Shown here: in pieces, positions 9,345-18,184 of the stretch
How positions within the stretch are numbered: position 1 is the first letter of the stretch
Layout of the letters: each line of letters opens with the position of its first letter
Source of the DNA: Chloromonas sp. AAM2
Lineage: Eukaryota; Chlorophyta; Chlorophyceae; Chlamydomonadales; Chlamydomonadaceae
NCBI GenBank assembly: GCA_004335635.1
Contig: QAXH01001258.1
Location: 1-18,217, forward strand
Direction: 5' to 3'
Length of the DNA stretch: 18,217 nt
The notes under the pieces: generated by a model
Database searches by the model: none
Seen by the model: the letters and a program-made list of their open reading frames with translations, nothing else
What the model was told of the DNA's origin: nothing
Program-made: the position numbers and the translations under genes

Positions 9345-9640
9345 TGTAAGAACACTACCACGCGGACCGGCACATCCGTACGGACCTACTGCTCTGCCGA
9401 GGCAGAACGCTTGTATTGTAGGAATACGCCTGCTGGATAGGCAGGTCAACACGGATTGACTGGACGCCTTGGTGGCGTTGAGGCGAGGCGAAGCAGCTGC
9501 ACTGTAAAAACAATCCCCAGGAGGAGACTGGCGTCAAATAGACACAACTGGAGAGTTTGTGTGTCAGCGTCATTGCAATCATCACCATCTCCAGTGTATG
9601 GGGTGGCTTTTAATTTTGCAATGCTTGTAAGATAGTGTAA
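9345..9640 (+). terminator. Candidate UGUAA poly(A) signals of the lyase gene
   Basis: TGTAA, the usual poly(A) signal of chlorophycean algae, occurs at 9345-9349, 9503-9507, 9626-9630 and 9636-9640, the first about 100 bases after the stop codon. The first two lie in loosely related segments (CTTGTACTGTAAGAACAC and CAGCTGCACTGTAAAAACAA). A third related segment at about 9410 (CTTGTATTGTAGGAATAC) has TGTAG instead. Which site is used cannot be told from the sequence. Confidence 0.45.
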
Positions 9641-10317
9641 CTCTGACGATTCATGTTCCGCGGCTTCCTGCTGTGTACCAATAAAACCCCTGTGTGTACC
9701 ATCAAAGTGGCTGAGCTGGCGTTGCCCCAGTAGATTGTTAGGCTGGCATTGGCCTGTACTGCTGGCATCAGGCAATGTACTGATGGCATTTATCGATTAA
9801 TGTGTACAATTCTCGCCAAAACAGCTAGCTGATGCGAGAAGGGTACCTCATCGGGATTTGATTAGCACTTTTTGGGAAATCAACTGACATCAGGCGCTTC
9901 CATACTGTACATTAGTAGAAGGAGCCATCAATGCACGCCGCATTGATCTGGCTGCAGTGCAGACGCTTGAACTCCTGGTCTGTTTGAGCCTACTGCTGAG
10001 TTGCCAGGCCTAAGCATGCAGTACGCGTGCTGGGTCACATGCCGTTTGGGCCCTGCTACATTTACACGGATGCCAGGTCTCAACCTGCTCATTAGGATCT
10101 GGATGCTGGTCTAGCCAAGTACAGTCGCTTGGACATGATCAACCTTCATTTGCAGCTTCACTTTGTGCCTTTCAGGTCGCATCTATCTATCTTTGACATT
10201 TCTTTTGCGTTTGGCTCAGAAGTGGGAGGAGTGCGGAACAACGGACAAAGCAGCATAGAGTGCAGGCAGGCAGGCCTGTGATTCATCGCCAACTGGACCA
10301 ACTGTAAGCTTGTGACT

Positions 10318-10887
10318 TCAACCCATAACTGTAACCCTTGCAGTGGTATGCATTGGCACAAATGGAGCTGTCAACCTGCCCGTTGTGATAAGAAACTGAT
10401 GGCAGCAGGGGGGCCGACCAGCACTGAACGTCAGCAAGCCATGCACAAGACATGTATACCCATGATGAATGTGAACATTTCCAACGAGAACCTGTGCTGC
10501 GAAGTGTTGCTCCACATTCCCAAACCAGGCAGCCACGCGGGAAATGCCGGTCTTCAAAGTTGCCATGACGTTTGGCCGCGTGGCCCGGCTGAGTAAGCCG
10601 GCACAACCCGCTGCGTGGCCTGGTGCTGTGGCTGGCAGAAACCCGATGTCGTGCGGGCCTGCGCGCCACTGCCCGTCGCAAGAAAACTGTGCGGGCTGCA
10701 CTTCGGCCACGTCAGGATGCATCTTGTGTTCGTGGTCTGCGAACCACGACTTGTTGCTCCACGTTCCCAGAGTCATGGTGTCCTTGTAATCTGTATTTCG
10801 CTGTGATGGCTTGGGTGCTTGACTGCCCGTCGCAGGGCGAGTCTTGGGCATCTGTTGATTGGAGGGCAGTGTCGTAGACAGAGGCAA
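10318..10887 (-). other. Long open frame of unknown nature, probably a dispersed-repeat remnant
   Basis: The minus strand is open for 189 codons from an ATG at 10887 to a stop at 10318. However, all three plus-strand frames are also open for 60-80 codons between about 10544 and 10877. One of these is Arg-rich (GLRATARRKKTVRAALRPRQ). Overlapping open frames on both strands point to stop-poor composition or a transposon fragment, not an ordinary exon. No domain is recognised. Confidence 0.15.
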
Positions 10888-11406
10888 CTGTGACGGTGAG
10901 CAATGGTGATGGTCGTTCGATTGGTGATTCGGAACGGCTGCACGTGCTGACTCGTGATGTCACATCCGCGGATTGGCAACCACCGTCCGTGCCGGAGAAG
11001 CATGGCGTGGTTCGTCCGAATCTGTCTCCGGGCCAGAGAGAATGTCTGACAAAGCCGGATCCAAGGCGCGGTGCAGGGTGGGCAATTCTCCGTGCCGGGC
11101 CACCATCGCTGCAATGGTCCGAGTCAGCTGCCGGCCCGGAGAAGCGTCGGGGCACGCGTCCGAGTCAGGTCCGAGTGGTCCGAGTCAGGTCCTGACTCAA
11201 CTGTTGCGTGGTGTGTATGTACTGCGTGTTCCCTATCTCCAGGCGTGACTAGCCTGCATCCTGGCCTGCTGTGGCTCCTGTGTCTGGACTTGACAGTCAG
11301 CTTAGGCAAACTGTCTAATTGCCATGCCTTCATCTGCTTTTCTTCGGTCCGTCATGCCTGCTTTGTTCGCCTCAGTCAGGACGGAACAGTGCTTTGACCG
11401 GCGCGT

Positions 11407-11477
11407 TATGAACAGTGTAGATATGAACAGTGTAGATATGAACAGTGTAGATATGAACAATGTAGATATGAACAGTG
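11407..11477. repeat. 15-bp tandem array, four copies plus part of a fifth
   Basis: TATGAACAGTGTAGA is repeated at 11407, 11422, 11437 and 11452 (the last with AACAATG), with a partial fifth copy from 11467. Because 15 is a multiple of three, the minus strand reads as a periodic LFIST peptide, which I do not take as a gene. Confidence 0.93.
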
Positions 11478-11974
11478 CACCATGGCCATCGGCCTGAGCA
11501 TGACGCAGCCACGAGATGTTTTTGGTCAGCATTGACGTGTTTACAGCAACCATCGCGCGTTTACATAATCAGTTCATTGGCGTGCCGCAACAGGCTACCA
11601 CCAGTTGAACAAACAGCATGCAAGCATGACCTCAAGCAAACATGCAAGAACTGTGGAGAGGCCACAGGATGCCACATGCAACCAAACAAAATAGCAAACA
11701 TGTGCAAGCGGGGCAGTTTTACCAAGTGCAAGAGTTCAGCACGGCTGGCCTACCACTCACCAGCCTTAATGCAATTTATTTGACTTCAGCTGGTACCGGA
11801 AAAGCCATCACGCACGACGAGGCAACATGGGCACCGCCCTGGACTACTCTGGGCAAGGCAGCAAACCAAAGCAAAGCAAGCAGAAACGGTGGGCTGAAGG
11901 CAGGCAGAGAACAGAAAGAGAGGGTGGGCATTGACGCAGTACCCATTGTCGGACAGGCTGACGCCTGCAATTCC

Positions 11975-11999
11975 TTACAGCAGGTGGCCACTCTTTACA
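11975..11999 (-). terminator. Candidate UGUAA poly(A) signals of the F-box gene
   Basis: TTACA on the plus strand (TGTAA on the minus) occurs at 11975-11979 and 11995-11999, about 175-200 bases beyond the stop codon of the gene ending at 12174. Position and strand fit a chlorophycean poly(A) signal. Use is not shown. Confidence 0.35.
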
Positions 12000-12173
12000 G
12001 CAAACTGCAGCAGAAACCTGGTTTTTTTGCCACGTACAGCCACGCAGCCGTGCGTACAGCCACGCTGTAAGATGACATCCGGCATCAAGCTCTACGACCC
12101 TAGCGCGTTTGATTACCCTTGTGGGCGGTGACCACTGTCAGTACTCCTAATGCTAGCAGTTTCACAACCCCGA

Positions 12174-14911
12174 CTATGGGCGCAATGTCACGTGCTGAAG
12201 GCCAGCCGCGGCCATGGTAGCTTCCAAGCGGCTTTTCATCCCCTCCCATCCCGGCAAGGTTCCCCGTACGCCCAACTCAATAGGTCCTCGTGCATGCATG
12301 CATGCCTCGTTGAGCTGCTGCTCGCTGAGGCCGCAGTCTTCAAGGTCGACGGCAGCAGCCTCGTACAGGCTGGACAAGAGCGCAGGCCACGAGTCGGCCG
12401 CAAACTGGCAGCCTATGAATTCCAACTCTATTTTCTCAGACTTGATCTGTTCCGCCAAACTGCTCAGCACGCGTGGAGTCACATACGCGTCATGCAGCGA
12501 AAACTTGCGCATTGCGCAAGTGCTCAGTAGGGGCAGCGCTGCGACCACCAATCCGTCATCTGCTGGTAAGCCGCTCGCTTTGACGGTGCAAGAATAGATG
12601 TGCCTTGCCGTCCCGCTAACTAGCCAGCCACGCTTGACTAGACTCGCCAACACGTGTTCGATGCTGTGTAGGTCGGGCCCAGGTACAATTGTCGGACCTC
12701 CTGTGCCTCGCACTGGAGCAATCGTCTGCGTAGGCAAGCATCACAGATGAAATATATACAGAATACATAAACATTTGTAAAACAACAGAAGGGGGCTCCC
12801 TTACTCAATTTTCTGGGAGCAAGCATGTGCCACACCAGACCCGTCAACACGTACATGCGATTGGCATGCGATGGTATCCAAAATACGAGCTTTTACGCAA
12901 TGGTATCAAAAACACAGGCTTACTGGTTATGCAGGAAGAACGTCACACCAGTGGGGCACCCAGCGCAAACACTGGCAAGGCATGCAAGGCACGTGGTTGG
13001 AAACCGTTCAGGGACAAGGCGAAAGAGAAGCAAAGTTTGAAGCGTCAAAGGCAAGTGAAGACCTGGAATCAATGGTTGACACAAAGAGATCAGGCAGCCG
13101 AAGCCAGAGCAACAAAGAACGTGAGCACCCCTGCTGTAACTGTCGCATCAGTACATGAGCATATTATCTACTTCTGGCTTTTGCCTTTCCAAGTCCTTCA
13201 CTGCTCAGGGTCTGTCAGACATCAAGGTGCAAAAGAATGGCTCAGGAACCACTCAGCACCTCGTTGCATGATTAATTTGCTTGTTGGTGGGTTTCCATGC
13301 GTGGGATTGTCCTCGCTTGGCAAGCAAGAGGGTTTCAAAGAAGCCCAGAGTGGGCTGTTCAGTCACATGCTCAAATGAACACAATCTGTGCGGCAGATCC
13401 GTGTTTCCAGACAACCAGGTGCCTGCGTACACGTGCAGCTTAGTTTTGTGCATGTGTTGATGCATTACAAGGCGCAAGTTGCAAACCTGTAGTGAGTGTC
13501 ACGTGCTCATGTGTGCAACCTGTGATCAGCCGTGTTAAGGCAAGGCCCATGTATCTGTGCACATACCTCTGGTTGCTTGACATGCTCATGCTCTGTTGTT
13601 TGCCAACCGGTCCCACTGTAACCAGAGTGTTGCTGCGGTGCACACGTTTCCTTACCTGGATACCATCCAGGGGCAGACGGATGATTGAGGGGATGTGCAC
13701 GTCCCTCAAATGCAGCCTGGTCCAGGGGCATGCCTTGCGGGTATGGTCTTGTTTGAGCATGAAGCCCTTGCAACTGAAGCGCTTGATTGTGTCCATGCTG
13801 AGCAGTACCTCCAAGTCTCCATCTTTCACCACAACATAATACATGCACAGCGTGTGCAACCGAGGAAACCAGCCCGGGAGTTGCGCCACATGGTCTGTGC
13901 TTTCCACAGTCAGTGTAAGCTCGGTGAGCTGCGCTCCTATGGTCGCGAATTGTTCGAGCAAGTACGACCCATGATCGCCGCCCCCGAGGTCCAGGCTTGA
14001 CAAATTGGGCAGGTACTGCAGCTGCCCGGCAATTGAGATGTCATCATCCATATGTTCGGAAGCCCATTCTAACCGCTTCAATTGTGGGCATAGTGGACAG
14101 GGGGCGTCAGGGTCTGGCTTGTTTCTGAGAAACCAGTAGTTCTCAAGGCTCAGCACCTCCATGTTGACGCAGGACATGGTGACGCATGGCGGAATTAGGC
14201 TGTCCGATGACATGCTCTGCGGCAAAAGACGCACATCACCAGCACAGGCAATGAGTTTGGTCTGGTCCAAACCACGTCAGGGTTGTCGGCATGCAGCATG
14301 CACCATGGCTATTGAGCCACGCATGGTCTAAATGAATGAAACTGAGTGCTGACATGTTTGATGCAAGCGCAGGCTGGTACATGCCCTGTTCATGCCACCC
14401 TCGCCACCCTCGGGGTTCTGCAAGCTGCATAAGAATCACGGTAGTGGGACGCCACAGGAGTGGGCTGGCAATGCAGCACGTTGCCCATGCCTGTCATATC
14501 AAAGTATTATTGTCCGGGCTTGCTTGAAAACAGGCATGCAATTCTAGATGTAAAGGCTGAACATGCACTCACCGACAATGTGACGCTCCTAATGCCAGTC
14601 AGAGCACTTCGCCTAGAAGTAACCGCATTGCACAGCATGACGGCGAGTTCTGTCGTTTCCCATCCCTCGTTTTCGCAATCGCTACTGAAATGGAGTGCCA
14701 CTCTGTCCGATTTGCGAAGAGCGCGCTGCAGCTTCTCCTGGGACCTGGCGCTGCGATCGGTGTACACATACTGGAGCTCCTTGTGCGGCAGGGCAAGCCG
14801 GCGAAGGGCGTGCGCAGTCTTGGAGAAGATGCAAAGGGACTCGTAATCTAGTCGGGCTACCAGGCGCTCCAACCACAGCTGTGGCAAGTCAACGAGCATT
14901 ATGATTGACAT
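12174..14911 (-). CDS. F-box-like protein with degenerate leucine-rich repeats, three exons
   Basis: Exons on the minus strand: 14911-14573, 14216-13656 and 12725-12174 (stop TAG). Donors are GTGAGT and GTAAGG, acceptors TTTGCCGCAG and CCTACGCAG, and all junctions are phase 0, giving 1452 nt and 483 residues. Residues 6-40 (LVDLPQLWLERLVARLDYES, ending SKTAHALRRLA) fit an F-box. Later segments read as irregular leucine-rich repeats: LPNLSSLDLGGGDH, AQLTELTLTVES, FPRLHTLCMYYV, WTRLHLRDVHIPSI, IELEFIGCQF and VDLEDCGLSEQQL. F-box/LRR proteins usually bind Skp1 and present substrates to an SCF ubiquitin ligase; that role and any substrate here are inference. Intron 2 is long (930 nt) and holds a methyltransferase-like fragment on the other strand. 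Exon 3 contains GCATGCATGCATGC at about 12292, coding for ACMHA. Exon 1 is secure; the exon 2-3 join could hide a further small exon. Confidence 0.65.
12827..13378 (+). pseudogene. C5-cytosine DNA methyltransferase fragment (motif IV), antisense within the F-box gene intron
   Basis: An open frame of 183 codons runs from ATG 12827 to TGA 13376-13378. Its end, LLVGGFPCVGLSSLGKQEGF followed by KEAQSGLFSHMLK, matches motif IV of C5-cytosine methyltransferases, with the catalytic Cys of the Pro-Cys pair encoded at 13298-13300. This motif normally precedes an ENV motif (VI) and a target-recognition domain, but here a stop follows at once and I see no motif I, VI, VIII or X nearby. The first half (about 12827-13120) encodes a Lys/Arg/Gln-rich stretch of unknown family ending at a possible donor, GTGAGC at 13121. 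The piece could be a broken gene, an exon whose splicing I cannot resolve, or the remnant of a mobile or viral element carrying a methyltransferase. Confidence 0.5.
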
Positions 14912-15490
14912 TAGATTGTGCGTTGGTTCGCATGGAACTACCTAGACTGCAAACTTTCTTTCACTGGTACGTTTTCGGTTGAGCGCTGACCGTGGGGCTA
15001 GACTCTAGCCTAGAGTCCCCTCAGGACAAGGCGCCCAGTCCCCACTGGGCTGCAACAGAGCAGAGTGGGTTTCCAAAGTGCTTGTACTTGTTGCGGTCGA
15101 GATTGTCACGTATTATAAGCGTGAAAAAGCGCTCCTGATATAAAGCGACAAAATGTGATTGCAGGAGCGGTTTTGGCCTGCCGTTATCCATGGCTGTTCA
15201 TTTACTTCACGGCACCAAGCCAAGCTCACACCTGTGCACATATCTCTAATTGAGCTCAGCTAACCCTAGCTAACCCCAGCTGACCATACCATCCAGCTCT
15301 CTGGCTGTGTCCACGGTGACTGACTCCGCAGCTATGACAAGCCCAATGCCAGGCGCAGGCAGACGTCATGACAAAAACGCCAAACGCAAGGCACGATGTG
15401 TTGGCATTTCATAGCCGGGTCGACTAGCAATTGAGCGTTGGCCTGCCTGGCCTGCTTTGTTCCTTGCTTTCGTTTTGCTTTCTTGCTCAG
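14912..15490. other. Upstream flank of the F-box gene; no gene seen
   Basis: Apart from the hairpins at 15001-15050, the stretch holds AGCTAACC/AGCTGACC words repeated at about 15257-15285. AT-rich TATTATAAG and GATATAAAG words lie at about 15110 and 15138, and could serve a promoter on either strand. A short Lys/Arg-rich open frame starts at ATG 15336 (MTSPMPGAGRRHDKNAKRKA) and could be a first exon of the unidentified plus-strand gene further right, but no good donor closes it. Confidence 0.3.
15001..15050. repeat. Two adjacent perfect hairpins
   Basis: GACTCTAG-C-CTAGAGTC (15001-15017, 8-bp arms) is followed 15 bases later by GCCCAGT-CCCC-ACTGGGC (15033-15050, 7-bp arms). They lie about 90-140 bases upstream of the F-box start codon on the minus strand, so they could sit in its 5' UTR or promoter. 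Function unknown. Confidence 0.75.
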
Positions 15491-16412
15491 GGTAGGCCAG
15501 GGCGGTGCCCATCCCGTTCCGTGTCCTCTGACGGCTTCCCTGGTGTGAATACATATATAGCGTTAGCTGGTGCTCAAACAGACCAACATCTACACAGCTG
15601 GCATCAAATGCGCACATCTACAAGAAGCAGTGGACGCGTCTCTAGGCGATGTAAGCCCAGCACCATTGCTTTTCTGTCTGCAAGGCGGGCATCACGCTCT
15701 CAGTCAGCCTGACCCTGCAGCCTTATCATTATCTGTCCTTCCTGGCTATTCTGCATACTACATGAAGATATGCACTGTCATTAAGGACCTTGGGTGCACC
15801 ATTCGCAGTCGGGACTGGAACCTGAACTCACAAATGGCCACCCGCCTCCTTGGGGAGGTAGCCAAGCCCTCCACCCCTTGACTGAGACAGCCGCAGCGCT
15901 TCATTGGGCACTAGACACATGCCGCCTTGGTCACACCCCGAGAGCCGCAGGTACGGCTCGGCCGCCTGCTCTCGGACGCCTCCTACACTGGTTGCTCGGA
16001 GCAGGCTTGCTGACTGGTAATGGGCATGGCGACCAGATGGTGGTCTGAGCAAGGTTGGCGCCAGTATGCGTGTGATGTTTTGATGGCAACAGGCAAAGCA
16101 TAGGGGTGGGGAACGCTAGACAGTTTCAACAGCATGGACTCCCCCCCCCCGAGGGATTTCGTGGCAAAACTCATGGACTTCCACACGGGTGGGGTCATCA
16201 CTCACACAACATTAACTGGCTGTGTTGATGTTGTTGTCACATGGCCTTCAGTACAGGACGGAATGGATGCTATAACTAGTACAAGCCATAACTTGTATAA
16301 GCCACTCTGTATGCTACATCATTGGCAAACAGAGCTGTAAACTCACAAGCCTCTTTCACAAGCCGCTTTCACAGGCCTGGGACGAGGTGCGGCAGGTGTG
16401 CACAGGTGCCAC
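15491..16412 (+). CDS. Candidate exons of an unidentified gene
   Basis: Several segments have exon form. 15491-15542 follows a strong pyrimidine-rich acceptor (GCTTTCTTGCTCAG) and ends at GTGTGA. 15582-15650 (69 nt, CAAACAG acceptor, GTAAGC donor) encodes TNIYTAGIKCAHLQEAVDAS then LGD and joins the former in phase 0. 15809-15857 encodes RDWNLNSQMATRLLGE before GTAGCC. 16375-16412 has a good acceptor (CTTTCACAG) and donor (GTAAGC) and encodes AWDEVRQVCTGA. I cannot chain all four into one consistent phase and recognise no family, so this is a lead. Other exons would be needed between and beyond them. Confidence 0.22.
16150..16266 (+). pseudogene. Duplicated fragment of methionine gamma-lyase exon 8 and intron 8
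   Basis: This 117-bp segment matches 5450-5571 of the lyase gene with about ten differences and still encodes RDFVAKLMDFHTG followed by the intact GT donor. It begins straight after a run of ten or more C residues (16140-16150) and lacks the lyase sequence on either side, so no PLP lysine or other catalytic part is present. It sits about 10.7 kb downstream of the parent in the same orientation. As the intron is retained, it came from DNA and not from spliced mRNA. Confidence 0.85.
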
Positions 16413-17173
16413 GTAAGCAATATCCCGAACAATTGGGCTGAATTCCGATGGCGCAGGTGATCTGACCTGATTTGTCCGAGTGCTGGGTTCAAATCACTTC
16501 CAGGGCAGACCTCCTCCCTTTGTTTTCTCCCCTCTTGCTTAGGGCAGGCTATGACTAGATCCATGTAAGTCTCAGGCCCTGCAAGTCATGCATGTTTGTT
16601 GGTGTAATGGGCACTTCATTGGTATATACTGTGTGAGCCCGCCTTAGGACCTGCGCCACCCAAACCCGCACCACGTCCAAGGCCTGTCTGAGGCCGCAAA
16701 TCGCGACTTTAGATAACCAGCATGCGACATATCGTGTGGCTTGCTAGCGTTTGCGCTCAGTGCATGAGCGCTTTCTGTTTTCGCTCATTATTGAATGCTC
16801 ACAACAACAAATTGCCATTTTTTAATTTCCACATTAGAGTTATGGCCAAGCGTAAAGCTATCCTGGACGGTCTGGACTGAACTCTCATTTGTGGTTTAAA
16901 TAGGTGCTGTTGACTGAGATGCTGCCTGTTATGGTCTGTCTGGGTTCATGCACGGTCTTCCTCTCGTTTATCTTCCATGCATGGCTATTGTCACAAAGGC
17001 CCTTAGTTGCCGATGCCACAGTCCCTGGCATACCTGCCCGGCAAATGCATGCGGTGGAACTCCAGCCGGCCGTGTTGGCCCTGCTGGTGGGAGGCTGTGT
17101 TGACGCCTCGGCGCATTTCAGGTGGTGTTTCGGAAGACGGTGCTTGTTCTGCCACTGACTGCCAGGCTCCTGC
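16413..17173. other. No confirmed gene
   Basis: Besides the tRNA-like boxes there is a plus-strand open frame, 16904-17158, with a hydrophobic start (MLPVMVCLGSCTVFLSFIF). A second frame opens after the strong acceptor GCGCATTTCAG at about 17121 (VVFRKTVLVLPLTARLL) and runs into the dispersed element at 17174. Either could be an exon of the unidentified plus-strand gene. I recognise no domain and cannot confirm them. Confidence 0.25.
16449..16496 (+). repeat. tRNA-like A and B boxes (possible SINE head)
   Basis: GGTTCAAATC at 16486-16495 matches the pol III B box, and TGGCGCAGGTG at 16449-16459 is a partial A box at the usual distance of about 30 bases. The surrounding sequence does not fold as a tRNA: the T-arm stem does not pair. 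If real this is a tRNA-derived SINE remnant; the B-box word alone could be chance. Confidence 0.22.
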
Positions 17174-17313
17174 ATTATTATGACTTTTCGCTTTATGACT
17201 CATATCGATTGACTTTGAGTTTTTTTGTCCCTGAGTTGCGGCACACATCCCTTATGCGCATTGCACGCATCGACACGCATGTAAAAAGACAACAACAACA
17301 ACAACAACAACAG
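17174..17313 (+). mobile_element. Dispersed (AAC)n-tailed short element, copy B
   Basis: This is the partner of the element in lyase intron 13 (7505-7651), in opposite orientation and about 94% identical. The body starts at about ATTATTATGACTTTTCGC and ends CATGTAAAAAGAC followed by (AAC)8 (17289-17312). The shared ends on both copies define the unit at about 115-120 bp plus tail. CATGTAAA before the AAC tract also occurs in the unrelated repeat at 18141-18147. Confidence 0.65.
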
Positions 17314-17447
17314 CGCAATGCCGTTACTGATTTCACACCTACTGGGCAGCTAACCAGCACCGTAAGGAGGTGTCACACGAGGTTCCAATGTCATCCGTTG
17401 CTCAGCGCTACATTTTGCAGACAGTGTACTGCTACATGCGGAACGCA

Positions 17448-17786
17448 CCGTACTGCCCAATGCAGTACAATGTACCGTCAAGCACAACACCGTACTGCCC
17501 AGTACAGTACAATGTACCGGCACAGGCGGAGCGCGCCGTACTGCCCGGTGCAGTAAAATGGTACCGCTACCTACGGAACACGCCGTACTGCCCGGTGCAG
17601 TAAAATGGTACCGCTACCTGCGGAACACGCCGTACTGCCCGGTGCAGTAAAATGGTAGCGTTACATGCGGAACACGCCGTACTGCCCGGTGCAGTCAAAT
17701 GGTAGCGTTACATGCGGAACACGCCGTACTGCCCGGTGCAGTAAAATGGTAGCGTTACATGCGAAACACGCCGTACTGCCCAGTGC
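17448..17786. repeat. 47-bp tandem array built from the end of the MCCase beta reading frame
   Basis: Aligned on CCGTACTGCCC, copies start at 17448, 17490, 17536, 17583, 17630, 17677, 17724 and 17771. The last six are spaced by exactly 47; the first two are degenerate and shorter (42 and 46). Read on the minus strand, most copies from 17536 on contain GGGCAGTACGGCGTGTTCCG, the codons for GQYGVFR; the rightmost (17771) is the genuine end of the carboxylase gene. TTACA (TGTAA on the minus strand) is present in the copies at 17661, 17708 and 17755. Confidence 0.93.
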
Positions 17787-17947
17787 GCTCGTGCATTCCC
17801 GGGAGTCCCTGTGGCGAGAGTGTGGGCCGGCCCGCCCCGCCCTGCTGCCGCCAGCCATGCACCGCGGCCGCCAGCGACAGCCCCACCACGCGGCGAGTGT
17901 CAGCGGGGTCGATCACACCATCGTCCCACAGCCGCGCACTGGCGTAC
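17755..17947 (-). CDS. MCCB: Methylcrotonoyl-CoA carboxylase beta subunit, last exon
   Basis: The minus strand from acceptor GCATGCGCAG (ending 17948) encodes [20 protein letters not shown], then VGLSLAAA, and ends in YGVFRM before TAA (17757-17755). The [12 protein letters not shown] block and the FGVFRM-type C-terminus are hallmarks of MCCase beta, the carboxyltransferase half of the biotin enzyme that carboxylates 3-methylcrotonyl-CoA in leucine breakdown, normally mitochondrial. About 64 residues are visible; the rest lies beyond the right edge. Between the conserved AAA and the final motif there is a Gly/Gln-rich stretch ([18 protein letters not shown]) longer than I know from plant homologues. 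The stop codon overlaps TGTAA, and the 47-bp array begins at the last codons. Geranyl- or propionyl-CoA carboxylase beta is a less likely alternative. Confidence 0.88.
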
Positions 17948-18144
17948 CTGCGCATGCATCAGTGCATGAGTGAGTTCGATGCTGCAAAAAATGCATCCGT
18001 AGACAAATAAGTGAATATGAAGGATAAAGGCGTCAACTACACAACAGCTGGGCACTTCAAAACCAGATTGTGACCAGTAAGTTACCGGCAATTTTTCTTC
18101 CCCCTTGCCCCTGCTGAGCAGTCCTCCCCGTACTGAAGGCCATG

Positions 18145-18184
<40 letters not shown>

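Larger units (their letters stand above)
9641..12173. other. Intergenic, repeat-rich; no recognised gene
   Basis: I find no family I recognise on either strand. The phrase GTCCGAGTCAG or GTCCGAGTG recurs four times between about 11117 and 11190, so the G+C-rich open frames of 10890-11250 probably reflect repeated DNA. A frame at 11642-12070 (+) is open for 142 codons but looks like low-quality protein. Nothing in 9650-10150 stands out. Confidence 0.4.

Noticed and set aside
11302..11553. Periodic FISTL peptide on the minus strand
   Set aside because: Explained wholly by the 15-bp tandem repeat, a multiple of three.
16449..16520. Functional tRNA gene
   Set aside because: A B-box word is present, but neither the T-arm stem nor an acceptor stem pairs.
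2416..17947. A linked amino-acid catabolism cluster (methionine lyase with MCCase)
   Set aside because: The two genes are over 8 kb apart on opposite strands with an F-box gene and repeats between; there is no evidence of coordination.
17900..18184. Leucine-rich minus-strand frame starting in a poly-Leu run
   Set aside because: The Leu run is the (AAC)n tract read backwards, in an intron of the carboxylase gene.
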